A stretch of 64,000 nt of DNA, from assembly GCA_903886485.1 (NCBI GenBank), contig CAISMH010000012.1:124001-188000 (forward strand), in the 5' to 3' direction. Below the pieces are notes generated by a model. The model was not told where the DNA came from, searched no databases, and worked only from the letters and a program-made list of their open reading frames with translations. Both the position numbers and the translations under genes were made by a program. Position 1 is the first letter of the stretch; each line of letters starts with the position of its first letter. Positions 8,791 to 17,614 of this stretch are shown here, piece after piece. The DNA comes from an uncultured Burkholderiales bacterium (GTDB lineage Bacteria; Pseudomonadota; Gammaproteobacteria; Burkholderiales; Burkholderiaceae_C).

Positions 8791-9957
8791 TCAGTCGTCT
8801 TTGGGCAAGGTCGCCAGCAAGGCCATGCCTGCGGCCATCACGCCAGCCGTCAGCCACAAAGCGCCTTTGAAAGTTCCCGTGCTTTGCGCCATATAGCCGG
8901 CAACCACTGGCGCCAACATTTGCGCCGAGCCATAGCTGAGGGTGAGTTTGGCCATGGCCTTGCCGGGGTTGTGGGGCGAGCGACGCCCGACCAAAGCCAA
9001 CGTCATGCTCACGATGCCAATGAACGTCGCGCCATAGCCCACCGCACCCGCCAGTGCAGCCCACAGCTCGCCCGAGATGGCAGGCAACATCACCGACAGC
9101 GTTTGCAAGCCAAACGCCATCAGCAAAGCTTGTTTGTCGCCGAAGCGGCGTGCCACCAAATCCCAAATGAACACCGCAGGCATGGCCGCCAGTCCCACCA
9201 TCGCCCAAGCCAGCGGACCAAGCCCCGCCAGCGCAGGCTCGCGCTCCACAATCGCCACGGTGAAGGTGGCGCTGATGACAAAGCCCCAGCCTGCGGCAAA
9301 GTAACTGCTCAACAGAGTCCACGTCCAGCGGCGTGAGCCCAAACCACTGGTCGTGGCGTCGTGCGCCGCCACCACTTGCGGGGGCACGGGCGGACGCCAC
9401 TTCCAAGCGGGCACAAAAAACACCAAGCCCAAGGCGGCAAACGCCAACCACTGGTCAGACCAAGTGGGCCACCCCTGCGACAAAACCCATGCGCCCACGG
9501 CGGACACCACAATGCCCAGCCCCAAACCAATGAAATACAAACCCAGCTCAGGCCGCCGACCTTGGCGCATCAACCAACCCAACACCAAACCAGAGCCCAA
9601 CAACATGCCCGTGGCACCACACAAACCGCCGATGTAGCGAATCAAAGCCCAAGCTGGCATCCACGTGGTGAGGGCCATCGCCGCCACCGTGACCAAGGCC
9701 ATCCACAAGCCCGCGCTATACAGCCAATGACGCCAACGCACATCGTCAATCCATGTGGCCGCCAAGGCACCACTCATGTAGCCCGCGTAGTTGACGGCGG
9801 CCAAGCCGCCCGCTGCCGCATCCGTCAATCCAGTTTGGGTTTGCAGGCTCGGCAACAAAGGCGTGTAGGCAAAACGTGCCAAACCAATCGTCAACACCAA
9901 ACCGCAAATGCCGCCGGTGATGACTTGCCAAGGATGAAGAGGGGGGTGGTTAGACAT
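8791..9957 (-). CDS. YbfB/YjiJ-family MFS transporter
   Basis: A 388-residue integral membrane protein with about 12 hydrophobic segments. It opens with WQVITGGICGLVLTIGLARFAYTPLLP, characteristic of the YbfB/YjiJ branch of the major facilitator superfamily; the substrate is unknown. A loop between the two six-helix halves sits around the PVPPQVVAAHDA stretch. The ATG at 9957 is chosen because translation from upstream in-frame starts adds a Cys/His-rich leader unlike the family. No convincing ribosome binding site is seen. ycaO follows on the same strand after about 100 nt. Confidence 0.8.
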   Translation of the reverse strand: MSNHPPLHPWQVITGGICGLVLTIGLARFAYTPLLPSLQTQTGLTDAAAGGLAAVNYAGYMSGALAATWIDDVRWRHWLYSAGLWMALVTVAAMALTTWMPAWALIRYIGGLCGATGMLLGSGLVLGWLMRQGRRPELGLYFIGLGLGIVVSAVGAWVLSQGWPTWSDQWLAFAALGLVFFVPAWKWRPPVPPQVVAAHDATTSGLGSRRWTWTLLSSYFAAGWGFVISATFTVAIVEREPALAGLGPLAWAMVGLAAMPAVFIWDLVARRFGDKQALLMAFGLQTLSVMLPAISGELWAALAGAVGYGATFIGIVSMTLALVGRRSPHNPGKAMAKLTLSYGSAQMLAPVVAGYMAQSTGTFKGALWLTAGVMAAGMALLATLPKDD

Positions 9958-10005
9958 CAGCGGCGAAGTATGCCGCTGATGACAGGGACACGCAGTCACC
10001 AAGGT

Positions 10006-10605
10006 TTAGTCGGCGATTTTTTCGACGTGAATGACCGCCGCCTCCACCAACCACACGCGTACTTCGTCCCCGACTTTGAGGGCTTGGATGTCCACCCGTG
10101 GCGGCACAGCCACCACCAAGGTGCGCGAGGCGCCGCGCAGGGTGACTTGGTGCTGGGCAAGATCAATGTTTTGGATTTCCGCCAAGATTTCAACCGTACG
10201 GCTTAACTTCACCCCCGGCTTGTCACCCAGTGGGGCGCGTTGGGCTTGCGTGGTTTCAACCCTCTCGCGAATCCCTGTTGCAGCCACACGCTCGAGCTTG
10301 GCGGCAACCGCGGTGCTGTAGCGCACAGACAACTTATCGCCCACATGCACTTGGTCAAAATTGCGCACCTGCGGCGGCACATTCAACACCACGACCTCGC
10401 CTTTGGGGCCTTGCAAGGTCACGAGTCGATGCGTCATATCTAGCGACACCACCTTGGCGCGAAACTCCACCTCTCTGCCCACCTCTCTGCCCACCGCACG
10501 CCCCCCTTCGCCCGCCACGGCCACAGTGGTGGTGACCGGACTCGCCAATACCGGGACAGCAACAGCCAAAAGCCCGACAAGCGCCATTGCATTGAGTTTT
10601 TTCAT
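10006..10605 (-). CDS. Secreted protein with two tandem beta-rich repeats, function unknown
   Basis: A 199-residue protein with a signal peptide (MKKLNAMALVGLL... cleaved near VLASP); the ATG at 10605 follows AGGAAC. The mature part contains two copies of one module. Copy 1 runs from EFRAKVVSLDMTHRLVTLQG to VHVGDKLSVRY, and copy 2 from EILAEIQNIDLAQHQVTLRG to LKVGDEVRVWL. Each ends in a conserved VGD turn, and each has a VPP[QR]V motif in the middle. The fold suggests a small OB/SH3-like barrel, probably periplasmic. It resembles DUF5666-type proteins, but I cannot assign a function. A 12-nt tandem duplication encodes GREVGREV near the N-terminus. Confidence 0.7.
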   Translation of the reverse strand: MKKLNAMALVGLLAVAVPVLASPVTTTVAVAGEGGRAVGREVGREVEFRAKVVSLDMTHRLVTLQGPKGEVVVLNVPPQVRNFDQVHVGDKLSVRYSTAVAAKLERVAATGIRERVETTQAQRAPLGDKPGVKLSRTVEILAEIQNIDLAQHQVTLRGASRTLVVAVPPRVDIQALKVGDEVRVWLVEAAVIHVEKIAD

Positions 10606-10693
10606 CTTCAAGTTCCTGTAATAAAGGTAGCAAACGCACGCGGCGCATGCCACTCGACATGCAAAATTGCGCATCAATATTACTACCTATTTA

Positions 10694-11641
10694 CTACAAT
10701 CTTAAAAGCCAATGGGCCACATCGGCCGGATCCGAAAGCAGACGCACTTGGGTGTACGAGACTTCTGCCTCTGGGTAATGACGGCGCAAAAAATTCAACC
10801 ATTGCTTGAGTCGCCCAGCTTGGTGTCGAGGACTGACACGGCTTGCCACCAACTGCCAAAAAACGGGAATTTGCTGGGCCACTGCGCCCCAAGCCATGTG
10901 GGTAGTGGGTGCATGTAAACCCGCATCGTGAGCTTGAATCGCATGGCCCAAACCGGGATACGCCACAATGCCTCGCCCCAACATCAAGTCAAAGCATCCC
11001 GACTCGGCGCGGGCGTTGAGGGCGTCTTGCACATTCCAAATTTCGCCATTGGCCACCAAAGGCGTTTTCACCTTGGCTTTGATGTCGGCAATGCGATGCC
11101 AGTACGCGGGTGGGCGGTAGGCATCGGCCTTGGTGCGGGCGTGCACCACGATCTCACTCGCACCACCGGCCTCGAGCGCCAAGGCGCATGCTTCTGCGGT
11201 GCTGTCATCGTTGAACCCTAGACGCATCTTGGCCGACACCACTTGATGCGCAGGCACAGCAGCACGCACGGCGCGCACGATTTGGTAGAGCACCTCAGGG
11301 TCTTGCAGCAGCACCGAGCCCCCGCCGTGACGGTTGACTTGTTTGGCGGGACAGCCAAAGTTCAGATCCACCCCATCGCAGCCCATGCCCGCCACACGGG
11401 CCGCATTCTCGGCCAAACAATGGGGGTCAGAACCCAATAACTGAGGTCGCACAGGCACACCCGCAAAGGTGCGCCCTCCGTTGGCCAACTCAGGCACGAT
11501 GCGCAAAAACGTGCGCTCTGGCAATAGGGTGTTGGTGACGCGGATGAACTCGGACACGCAGCGGTCCACCCCGCCGATGCGGGTCAGCACGTCGCGCAGC
11601 ACAAAGTCGAGCAAGCCCTCCATCGGGGCAAGAATGAGCAT
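10694..11641 (-). CDS. dusC: tRNA-dihydrouridine synthase DusC
   Basis: A 315-residue FMN TIM-barrel enzyme that reduces a uridine in tRNA to dihydrouridine; DusC-type enzymes act on U16. Motifs are the N-terminal LAPMEGLLD, RPQLLGSDP, the catalytic Cys97 in VDLNFGCPAK followed by NRHGGGSVLL, and the FMN-phosphate segment GRGIVAYPGL. The start MEGLLDF (rather than MAGVTD) points to the DusC subfamily. The ATG at 11641 is chosen because it sits at the usual N-terminus; the reading frame continues upstream but that extension is not Dus-like. It is divergent from the GNAT gene with 123 nt between them. Confidence 0.9.
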   Translation of the reverse strand: MLILAPMEGLLDFVLRDVLTRIGGVDRCVSEFIRVTNTLLPERTFLRIVPELANGGRTFAGVPVRPQLLGSDPHCLAENAARVAGMGCDGVDLNFGCPAKQVNRHGGGSVLLQDPEVLYQIVRAVRAAVPAHQVVSAKMRLGFNDDSTAEACALALEAGGASEIVVHARTKADAYRPPAYWHRIADIKAKVKTPLVANGEIWNVQDALNARAESGCFDLMLGRGIVAYPGLGHAIQAHDAGLHAPTTHMAWGAVAQQIPVFWQLVASRVSPRHQAGRLKQWLNFLRRHYPEAEVSYTQVRLLSDPADVAHWLLRL

Positions 11642-11764
11642 GGGGTTTGGGGGATGAACACAAGAAGCTGCATGCAGCGAAGGCACTACTCTACCTAAGT
11701 CACAAAGGGGCTGTTGGTTTTGCTGGGACAATAGCCGTCTTTCCTGATTCTTGAATTCTTTTCC

Positions 11765-12289
11765 ATGTCCGATCTGACAACTGTTGAAGTCCGCGCTGCC
11801 TCCATGCGCGACGCCGCCAAAATCGCCGAGCTGTACGCAGCCACCGCCAAAGAAGCGTTCAAAACCATGCAAACCGGTAGCAAAGTGCTGCCTGTTCCTG
11901 AAGAAAAAAACACCACTTACTGGCGCGAAGCCATTGAGTTTGCCGAGCCCCAAGTGCAAGTGGCCGTCGATGGCGGCAAGATCGTGGGCTTTGTGGGCTA
12001 CGACCGTTCACGCGACAAAGGCACACCCAACACCATGGGCGAAATTTGGGACATGTATGTCGACGCGGCCTACTGGGGCCAAGGCGTGGGTCTGGCCTTG
12101 TGGGATGCAGCGCGCGAAGGTTTGCAAGAAGAGGGCTGCACCCATGTCTCGATCTGGGTGCCGATTGCCAACGACCGCGCCATGCGCTTTTACGAACTCG
12201 CTGGGTTCAAGCGTGAAATGTCCAGCGCTAAAACCGTGCCGATGGGCCCCGTCAAGGTGGAAGAAATTCGCCTCAAGCAAGCGCTGTGA
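11765..12289 (+). CDS. GNAT-family N-acetyltransferase
   Basis: A 174-residue single-domain protein with the GNAT fold. It has an N-terminal VRAASMRDAAKIAELY helix, the acetyl-CoA pyrophosphate loop in YWGQGVGLALW (a Q-x-x-G-x-G/A variant), and the C-terminal NDRAMRFYELAGF motif. It transfers an acetyl group from acetyl-CoA to an amine; the acceptor is unknown. The ATG at 11765 has no clear ribosome site. The J-domain gene starts 33 nt downstream on the same strand, so they may be cotranscribed. Confidence 0.8.
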   Translation: MSDLTTVEVRAASMRDAAKIAELYAATAKEAFKTMQTGSKVLPVPEEKNTTYWREAIEFAEPQVQVAVDGGKIVGFVGYDRSRDKGTPNTMGEIWDMYVDAAYWGQGVGLALWDAAREGLQEEGCTHVSIWVPIANDRAMRFYELAGFKREMSSAKTVPMGPVKVEEIRLKQAL

Positions 12290-12322
12290 CGCGCCCAACA
12301 ACCCATCGTCTACGAGTTGACC

Positions 12323-12607
12323 GTGTCTGAACACTACGCTGCGCTTGGGCTCAAAAGCGATGCCACGCTGGCGGACATCAAACGCGCGTTCCGTCAAAAA
12401 GCCTCGCAGTTCCACCCCGACCGCAACAGCGACCCCGATGCGCCTGCGCGTTTTCGCGAAGTGCAAGAGGCCTATGACGTGCTGTCCGACGGCGACAAAC
12501 GCAAAGCCTATGACGACAACCGTCGCCGCAGCTTGCTGGATGAACCCGCACAAACGGCACGCGACATTTGGCAAGCCTACTTTCAACAAGTGCTGAACCG
12601 GACTTAA
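12323..12607 (+). CDS. Short J-domain (DnaJ-like) co-chaperone
   Basis: A 94-residue protein that is almost only a J domain: YAALGLKSDATLADIKRAFR, the Hsp70-stimulating HPD in FHPDRNSDP, and FREVQEAYDVLSDGDKRKAY. It lacks the Gly/Phe, zinc-finger and client-binding domains of DnaJ, and ends in a short tail (LLDEPAQTARDIWQAYF). It should stimulate DnaK ATPase and direct it to a specific client. GTG at 12323 or TTG at 12317 could be the start. Three unrecognised genes follow on the same strand and may encode the partners. Confidence 0.85.
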   Translation: MSEHYAALGLKSDATLADIKRAFRQKASQFHPDRNSDPDAPARFREVQEAYDVLSDGDKRKAYDDNRRRSLLDEPAQTARDIWQAYFQQVLNRT

Positions 12608-12628
12608 TGCGTCAACACGCAGACCACC

Positions 12629-13189
12629 ATGAGTATTTCTCCATTTTTCCAAGAGCTGCGTTCGGCCTACCAAGCCGAGTTAGATGACCTCAACTCGGAC
12701 TCCGAAGGCCACGACATCCTCGACAAACGTTTGGCCGAAAAACGTCAACAGCTGGACTTTCTTCTGCAAATGATGGACCTCAACCCAGAGATGGTGGCCG
12801 TGGTGCTGCACCAAGCCTTTGAGTTCCATGAGCCCGAGTTGATGGCCCACTTCATCACGCGCGATGCCGATGACTTGCTGAGCTGGGAGGCCTTGTCGCA
12901 AGGCGTACGCATTGCACCTTGGGCGCAAGCCATGGTGAACCAAATCTTGGCCGAGCCGGTGGGCGCTTGGTTCATGACGGTGGCGGCGGCCCTCGAATAC
13001 ATGCACGGCACACCCATGCGTGCTGGATGGTCCGCAGATGCACAGTCAAACGACGCCGATGCGGATGAAGATTTAGAAAACGTCGAGCGCGGTGACCACA
13101 GCGAGCAAGACGAAGAACGCGAAGCACGTGAGCGCGAAGAAGCTGGCAACGCGTGGATGGTCGAACAAGGCTTCGACAGCAAAGAATAA
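12629..13189 (+). CDS. Unrecognised helical protein with acidic C-terminal tail (J-domain gene cluster)
   Basis: A 186-residue protein starting MSISPFFQELRSAYQAELDD. I do not recognise a family. Residues 1-135 are predicted helical with hydrophobic stretches (for example MVAVVLHQAFEF and GAWFMTVAAALEYM) but no signal peptide or clear membrane span. The last 50 residues are strongly acidic (ADADEDLENVERGD, EQDEEREAREREE). It lies 21 nt after the J-domain gene and 9 nt before the next unrecognised gene, so a cytosolic client or adaptor of the J protein is a reasonable inference only. Confidence 0.7.
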   Translation: MSISPFFQELRSAYQAELDDLNSDSEGHDILDKRLAEKRQQLDFLLQMMDLNPEMVAVVLHQAFEFHEPELMAHFITRDADDLLSWEALSQGVRIAPWAQAMVNQILAEPVGAWFMTVAAALEYMHGTPMRAGWSADAQSNDADADEDLENVERGDHSEQDEEREAREREEAGNAWMVEQGFDSKE

Positions 13190-13198
13190 GGAACCGTC

Positions 13199-13954
13199 AT
13201 GACCGACAAAACCAATGCCATTGCCCTGATTGCCAAAACGCAAAGCCTCATTGCCGCAGGCGACATCACCGGCGCAGAAGCTGCGTTGGTGGAACTGGCC
13301 GATGCCGAAGGCGATCAAGCCCTGATGGTGGTGCTGCAGCAGTTGCCGCCCAAAGACATCTTGGCCGTCATTCGCGAGTACGACACCTCCAAAGAATCCG
13401 TCATCAACCTCTTGGTCACGCCCGAGCAATTTGCTCGCGCCGTGGTGATTGAAAAACAATACAAAGACCTCACCCGCACCCACCTGCGCGGCATGATGAA
13501 TTCCATCATCTTTCGTGACGATGCGGACCCCGTTGAGTTCCTCACCGCCATTGGCGACTTAGAAGGCGGGGCCGAAGCACTGGGCGACTACTTCAGCGAA
13601 AAGTGGAGCCGCGTCGAAGCCTTTGCCCGCACGGGCACCTTTGACACCATGGAAGACGACGGCGACATGCTCACTGAAAGCGCCCTGCTCGGCTCGGCCT
13701 ATGTGAAGCCCCGCGTGGAAGAAGACGAAGTGGCTGACCAAGACTGGATGCAACTCGCTTGGATCTTGCGCCACAAAATTCCAGACCTCTTCATCGAAAC
13801 CCTGCTGGTGCTGCGCGCCAAAGCACGCGCCCATGATGCGGGCTTGTCGGAAGAAGAAAGCGAAGAAGACGACGGCAAGGTCGAAACCAGCGCCACCGAC
13901 CGCGGCCAAGCCACACCTGCTGCACGTGATTCGGACGAAGAGTCTGCCATCTAA
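13199..13954 (+). CDS. Unrecognised helical-repeat-like protein with acidic tail (J-domain gene cluster)
   Basis: A 251-residue soluble protein with AAGG-like Shine-Dalgarno (AAGGAACC) before the ATG. No family is recognised. The first 200 residues look all-helical (IAAGDITGAEAALVELAD, LQQLPPKDILAVIREYD, WMQLAWILRHKIPDLFIETL), loosely recalling helical repeats such as those in MgtE N-terminal domains, but this is weak. The C-terminus from about residue 212 is acidic and low complexity (EEESEEDDGK, DSDEESAI), like its upstream neighbour. Spacing of 9 nt on both sides supports one operon. Confidence 0.7.
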   Translation: MTDKTNAIALIAKTQSLIAAGDITGAEAALVELADAEGDQALMVVLQQLPPKDILAVIREYDTSKESVINLLVTPEQFARAVVIEKQYKDLTRTHLRGMMNSIIFRDDADPVEFLTAIGDLEGGAEALGDYFSEKWSRVEAFARTGTFDTMEDDGDMLTESALLGSAYVKPRVEEDEVADQDWMQLAWILRHKIPDLFIETLLVLRAKARAHDAGLSEEESEEDDGKVETSATDRGQATPAARDSDEESAI

Positions 13955-13963
13955 GCTTTGACC

Positions 13964-15169
13964 ATGACGCAATCTGTTGTTGCCCTGTTTGACGACCGCC
14001 CTTTCTTCGAAAAGGCCTTGGCCTTCGGCGTGCAACACGGCGTGCTGGACCCAGCTAAGCTAGACGCCATCCAAACCGACGCGCCCAAAGGCATGGTGCA
14101 AATTGCGCGTTACTTTGGCAGCGAATTTTTGCGCCCCGAGCTGGAAAAAGCCAAGGACCGCATCGTCAACCTGGTCAGCCTCACGCTTGAAATTCACAGC
14201 GGCGGCGACTTGCGCAAAGCGGCCGAGCAACTGCGCGAGCACTCCTTCATGTCGCGCTCCAAAGCAGCATCAGACATGCTCAAAGCCCTCATCGTCATGC
14301 CGCAAAACACGCACTTTGGCATGAACGAGCATGGCGGTTTCAGCGACAAGCACATCCCACAACTGGCCAAGTGGTCGCTGTGCAGTTTGGCCGAGTACCA
14401 AGCCGAGCTGGCCAAACGTCAACAAGTGGCCCATGTGATTGACGCTGCCATTTGGATGGCCGATCAACTGGGTCTGCATGCCGACGATTTGGAAGAAGCC
14501 GGTTGTGATGCCGAGGCCGTCATTCGCACGGCACTGTTAGCCGCAGCCACCCGACACAAAGACATGCCGGACTGGGTCGCGTTTCAAAAAATCATCGCCA
14601 CACTGCGCAAACCCAGCGCTGCCAAAACCATCAACTTGGCTGCGCCTAAAAACTTACCCACCGAATTCAAGGCTGCGGTCGAACACGTGCGACAAAGCGT
14701 GGAAGCTGACCTGCCCAAAATCTTGGATACCAAGCTGACACCGCAAAAACTGTTCAACCAAACCCCCGCCTTTGTCGGCCGCTACTTTTGGGTGGAAGAC
14801 GGTTTGTCAGAGGTGGACCACTTTGACCGCCAAACCTCTGTGGCATGGGCCAAAGCCACAGGAGGTCACAGCGACGACAGTGCCTTGCTCACGCTGTTTG
14901 TGTGCATCGCTGCAGGCAGCACGGGCAAAACCCTGTTGAGTGAAAAAACCGCCGCCACCTTGATTCGAAAAATCCGCAAATCCGGCTTGAAACCCGAACT
15001 GACCACTGCGTTCATACAAACCCATGCACCGGCCGAGCACCGAGACGACTACCTCGAGATGTGGGAGGCCTTCATGGACGAATCGCGCACCACGCTAGAG
15101 AGCGACCACGACCACAAACTGCACGACGCGCTCTCGCTGTTGCGCCGCGAGTGCAATGTGGCGGACTAA
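13964..15169 (+). CDS. Unrecognised 401-residue cytosolic protein (J-domain gene cluster)
   Basis: The protein begins MTQSVVALFDDRPFFEKALAF from the ATG at 13964 (TTG at 13958 is an alternative). There is no signal peptide or membrane segment, and no catalytic motif that I recognise. It is rich in helices and ends in LHDALSLLRRECNVAD. It follows the 251-residue protein by 9 nt and closes the four-gene unit that starts with the short J-domain protein. The DTW-domain gene begins 35 nt further on. The protein composition matches its neighbours, so there is no sign of recent transfer. Confidence 0.7.
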   Translation: MTQSVVALFDDRPFFEKALAFGVQHGVLDPAKLDAIQTDAPKGMVQIARYFGSEFLRPELEKAKDRIVNLVSLTLEIHSGGDLRKAAEQLREHSFMSRSKAASDMLKALIVMPQNTHFGMNEHGGFSDKHIPQLAKWSLCSLAEYQAELAKRQQVAHVIDAAIWMADQLGLHADDLEEAGCDAEAVIRTALLAAATRHKDMPDWVAFQKIIATLRKPSAAKTINLAAPKNLPTEFKAAVEHVRQSVEADLPKILDTKLTPQKLFNQTPAFVGRYFWVEDGLSEVDHFDRQTSVAWAKATGGHSDDSALLTLFVCIAAGSTGKTLLSEKTAATLIRKIRKSGLKPELTTAFIQTHAPAEHRDDYLEMWEAFMDESRTTLESDHDHKLHDALSLLRRECNVAD

Positions 15170-15204
15170 GCTTTCGCGCCGCTAGCCTCTCACTTCGCCT
15201 CATC

Positions 15205-15939
15205 GTGTCTGTTGACTTACCTCACGCTGTTTCGCGCCTACGCGCAGCCCGCCTCGCCCGCAGCGTCAAACCTTTTCTAGCCCGTGGTGGACCCAAAGGC
15301 GAGCGCTGCACAGGCTGCCGTTTGGTCCCCACGCACTGCATCTGTCCGCTGCGCCCCAACGTATCCACAGGCGCAGGCATGTGTTTGCTCATGGCCAACA
15401 TCGAACCCCTCAAACCCAGCAACACCGGCTGGTTGATTGCAGACGTGGTGGCCGACACCTTCGCCTTTGGCTGGACGCGCACCGAGGTAGACCCCGCTTT
15501 GGTGGCGCTCTTGAACGACCCGCAATGGCAAGCCTATGTGGTTTTTCCTGCGGCGTTTGCCGATGATGCGCGCGTGGTGCATGAGGTGACGCCCGTGGCC
15601 CACAAACGCCCGCTGTTTATCTTGCTGGACGGCACATGGGACGAAGCGCGCAAGATGTTTCGCAAAAGCCCCTATCTTCAAACCCTGCCCGTACTCAGCC
15701 TGAACCCTGAACAACGCTCGCGCTACACCCTGCGCCGCGCCCAAAGCGAAAACCACCTGTGCACCGCCGAAGTCGGCGCCATGTGCCTTGCCTTGGCGAA
15801 TGACACGCAAGCGGCACAGGTGCTCAATGCCTACTTGGACGTCTTCACCGACCACTACCTCAAAGCCAAACAACAATTGCCCGTTGATTTGAATGACGAA
15901 GTGCATCTGCAATTGCTTGCGGCCACCCACGCCGCGTGA
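15205..15939 (+). CDS. DTW-domain tRNA-uridine aminocarboxypropyltransferase
   Basis: About 244 residues. The N-terminal cysteine cluster CTGCRLVPTHCICP and the DTW-type motif LLDGTWDEARKMF identify the TapT/YfiP (DTW-domain) family. These enzymes transfer the 3-amino-3-carboxypropyl group of S-adenosylmethionine to uridine in tRNA to form acp3U. The further conserved segment RSRYTLRRAQSENHLCTAE is present. GTG at 15205 is the most economical start. The reading frame extends upstream into the previous gene but that part is not family-like. It precedes ylqF by 15 nt, so it is probably in the same transcript. Confidence 0.8.
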   Translation: MSVDLPHAVSRLRAARLARSVKPFLARGGPKGERCTGCRLVPTHCICPLRPNVSTGAGMCLLMANIEPLKPSNTGWLIADVVADTFAFGWTRTEVDPALVALLNDPQWQAYVVFPAAFADDARVVHEVTPVAHKRPLFILLDGTWDEARKMFRKSPYLQTLPVLSLNPEQRSRYTLRRAQSENHLCTAEVGAMCLALANDTQAAQVLNAYLDVFTDHYLKAKQQLPVDLNDEVHLQLLAATHAA

Positions 15940-15954
15940 ACGACAATTCAAGCT

Positions 15955-16887
15955 ATGGCTATTCAATGGTTCCCCGGACACATGCACCTCACGCGCAAGG
16001 CGATTGGGGAGCGCATCAAAGAGATTGACGTGGTCATCGAAATGCTCGACGCCCGCTTGCCCGGCTCGAGCGCCAACCCGATGTTGGCCGACCTCATTCA
16101 AGGCAAGCCCGCACTCAAGGTGTTGAGCAAACAAGACTTGGCCGACCCTGAACGCACCGCCTTGTGGCTGGCCCATTACAACGCCCTGCCCGGCGTGCGC
16201 GCAATTGGCTTAGACACCAGCATGTCGTCGCCTGCCAAAGCCTTGATTGACAACTGCCAACAACTCGCGCCCAACCGCGGCGGCATGGCCAAGCCCATGC
16301 GTGTGCTGATCTGCGGCATCCCCAACGTCGGCAAGTCCACCCTCATCAACACCCTCAAGGGCAAGCGCGCAACCAAGACGGGTGACGAGGCCGGCATCAC
16401 CAAAACCGAGCAACGCATTGCGCTGGCCGATGACTTTTATTTGTACGACACCCCCGGCGTGCTGTGGCCGCGCATCATCGTCGAGCAAAGCGGCTTCAAC
16501 CTCGCCGCCAGTGGTGCGATTGGCGTGAACGCCTTTGACGAAGAAACCGTGGCGCTGGAACTGCTCAACTACCTCATCCCGCATTACCCTGAGGTGCTGC
16601 ACCAGCGCTACAACATCGACGACGTGGCCAGCCACACCGATGAAGCCATGCTCGAAGCCATTGGCCGCCAACGCGGTGCGGTGCAAAGCGGTGGGCGCAT
16701 CAACCTGACCAAAGCGGCGCACATCGTCATCCACGATTTCCGCACGGCGGCACTGGGGCGCGTCACGCTAGAAACGCCAGATGAATTTGCAGCTTGGTTG
16801 GCCGAAGGCAAGATTGCTGATGCCGAACGCGCCGTCCGCAAAGAAGCGATTGAAAAAAACAAGCCTAAGAAAAAACCGCGCAAGTGA
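15955..16887 (+). CDS. ylqF: Ribosome biogenesis GTPase YlqF/RbgA
   Basis: A 310-residue circularly permuted GTPase starting MAIQWFPGHMHLTRKAI, the signature N-terminus of YlqF/RbgA. G motifs occur in permuted order: G4 as SKQDLAD (about residues 58-64), then G1 GIPNVGKSTLINTLKG (about 121-136), then G3 DTPG. The C-terminus is lysine-rich (KNKPKKKPRK) and suits rRNA binding. The family assists late assembly of the 50S subunit. Its stop overlaps the GTG start of the exonuclease gene by 4 nt. Confidence 0.9.
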   Translation: MAIQWFPGHMHLTRKAIGERIKEIDVVIEMLDARLPGSSANPMLADLIQGKPALKVLSKQDLADPERTALWLAHYNALPGVRAIGLDTSMSSPAKALIDNCQQLAPNRGGMAKPMRVLICGIPNVGKSTLINTLKGKRATKTGDEAGITKTEQRIALADDFYLYDTPGVLWPRIIVEQSGFNLAASGAIGVNAFDEETVALELLNYLIPHYPEVLHQRYNIDDVASHTDEAMLEAIGRQRGAVQSGGRINLTKAAHIVIHDFRTAALGRVTLETPDEFAAWLAEGKIADAERAVRKEAIEKNKPKKKPRK

Positions 16888-17513
16888 ACCATCCCGCACA
16901 CCCGCCACAGCGCCGTGACACCCCCGACAAAGAAGCCATCGCCCTGCTCCCGCTGTTTGAGCGATTGGGCTTAGATCGCATCACACAGGTCAACACGGGC
17001 AAACAAGCCCAACTCGCACATGACGCACTGGTCAGCGCACGCGCATGGGGCTTTGACACCGAATCCAAGCCCACCTTCCGCGTGGGCGAAGCATCCGATG
17101 GCCCACATGTGCTGCAGCTGTCCACCGCCGAGCGTGCTTGGGTGTTTCAATTGCACGAGCCCGAATGTCGCGCGGTGGCCGCTGACTTGCTGATGCGGGA
17201 CGGGATTGAGAAGGCCGGCTTTGGTTTAGGCGATGACCGCAAACGCATCCGCGAAAAATTAGGCATCGAGCCCAAAGGCATCTTGGAGCTCAATGCGGTC
17301 TTTCATGCACAGGGTTACCGCAAAGACATGGGGGTCAAAGGGGCGGTGGCTGTGCTGTTCCAACAGCGGTTTCAAAAATCGAAAAAAGCAGCCACCAGCA
17401 ACTGGGCCAATCTGCATTTGAGTGAATCGCAGCTGATTTACGCGGCCAACGATGCCTATGCAGCGTTTCGAGTTTGGGAAGCGCTTCAAGCGACCAGTCA
17501 CGTACGAGACTAA
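16884..17513 (+). CDS. RNase D-like 3'-5' exonuclease
   Basis: A 209-residue DEDD-type exonuclease domain without the HRDC domains of full RNase D. ExoI contains WGFDTESKP (Asp and Glu), ExoII lies around GFGLGDDRKRI, and ExoIII is YAANDAYAAFRVW with the Tyr and Asp of the DEDDy subgroup. It probably trims RNA or DNA 3' ends, with two Mg2+ ions. The start is GTG at 16884, overlapping the YlqF stop as GTGA. The combination with YlqF and the DTW gene suggests a role in stable-RNA or ribosome maturation (inference). Confidence 0.75.
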   Translation: MNHPAHPPQRRDTPDKEAIALLPLFERLGLDRITQVNTGKQAQLAHDALVSARAWGFDTESKPTFRVGEASDGPHVLQLSTAERAWVFQLHEPECRAVAADLLMRDGIEKAGFGLGDDRKRIREKLGIEPKGILELNAVFHAQGYRKDMGVKGAVAVLFQQRFQKSKKAATSNWANLHLSESQLIYAANDAYAAFRVWEALQATSHVRD

Positions 17514-17614
17514 TTCAGTCGTAGTTCTGCGACGAATCGCTTGTTTCCTGATTGCGCAAGCTGCGCATTGCCACGATAGTTCGGGCTTGGTTTAAACACT
17601 TGAAAGCTTGGCCC

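Noticed and set aside
11667..11678. Perfect 12-nt palindrome GCTGCATGCAGC between dusC and the GNAT gene
   Set aside because: About sixteen such palindromes are expected by chance in a window of this size, and no nearby promoter element supports it.
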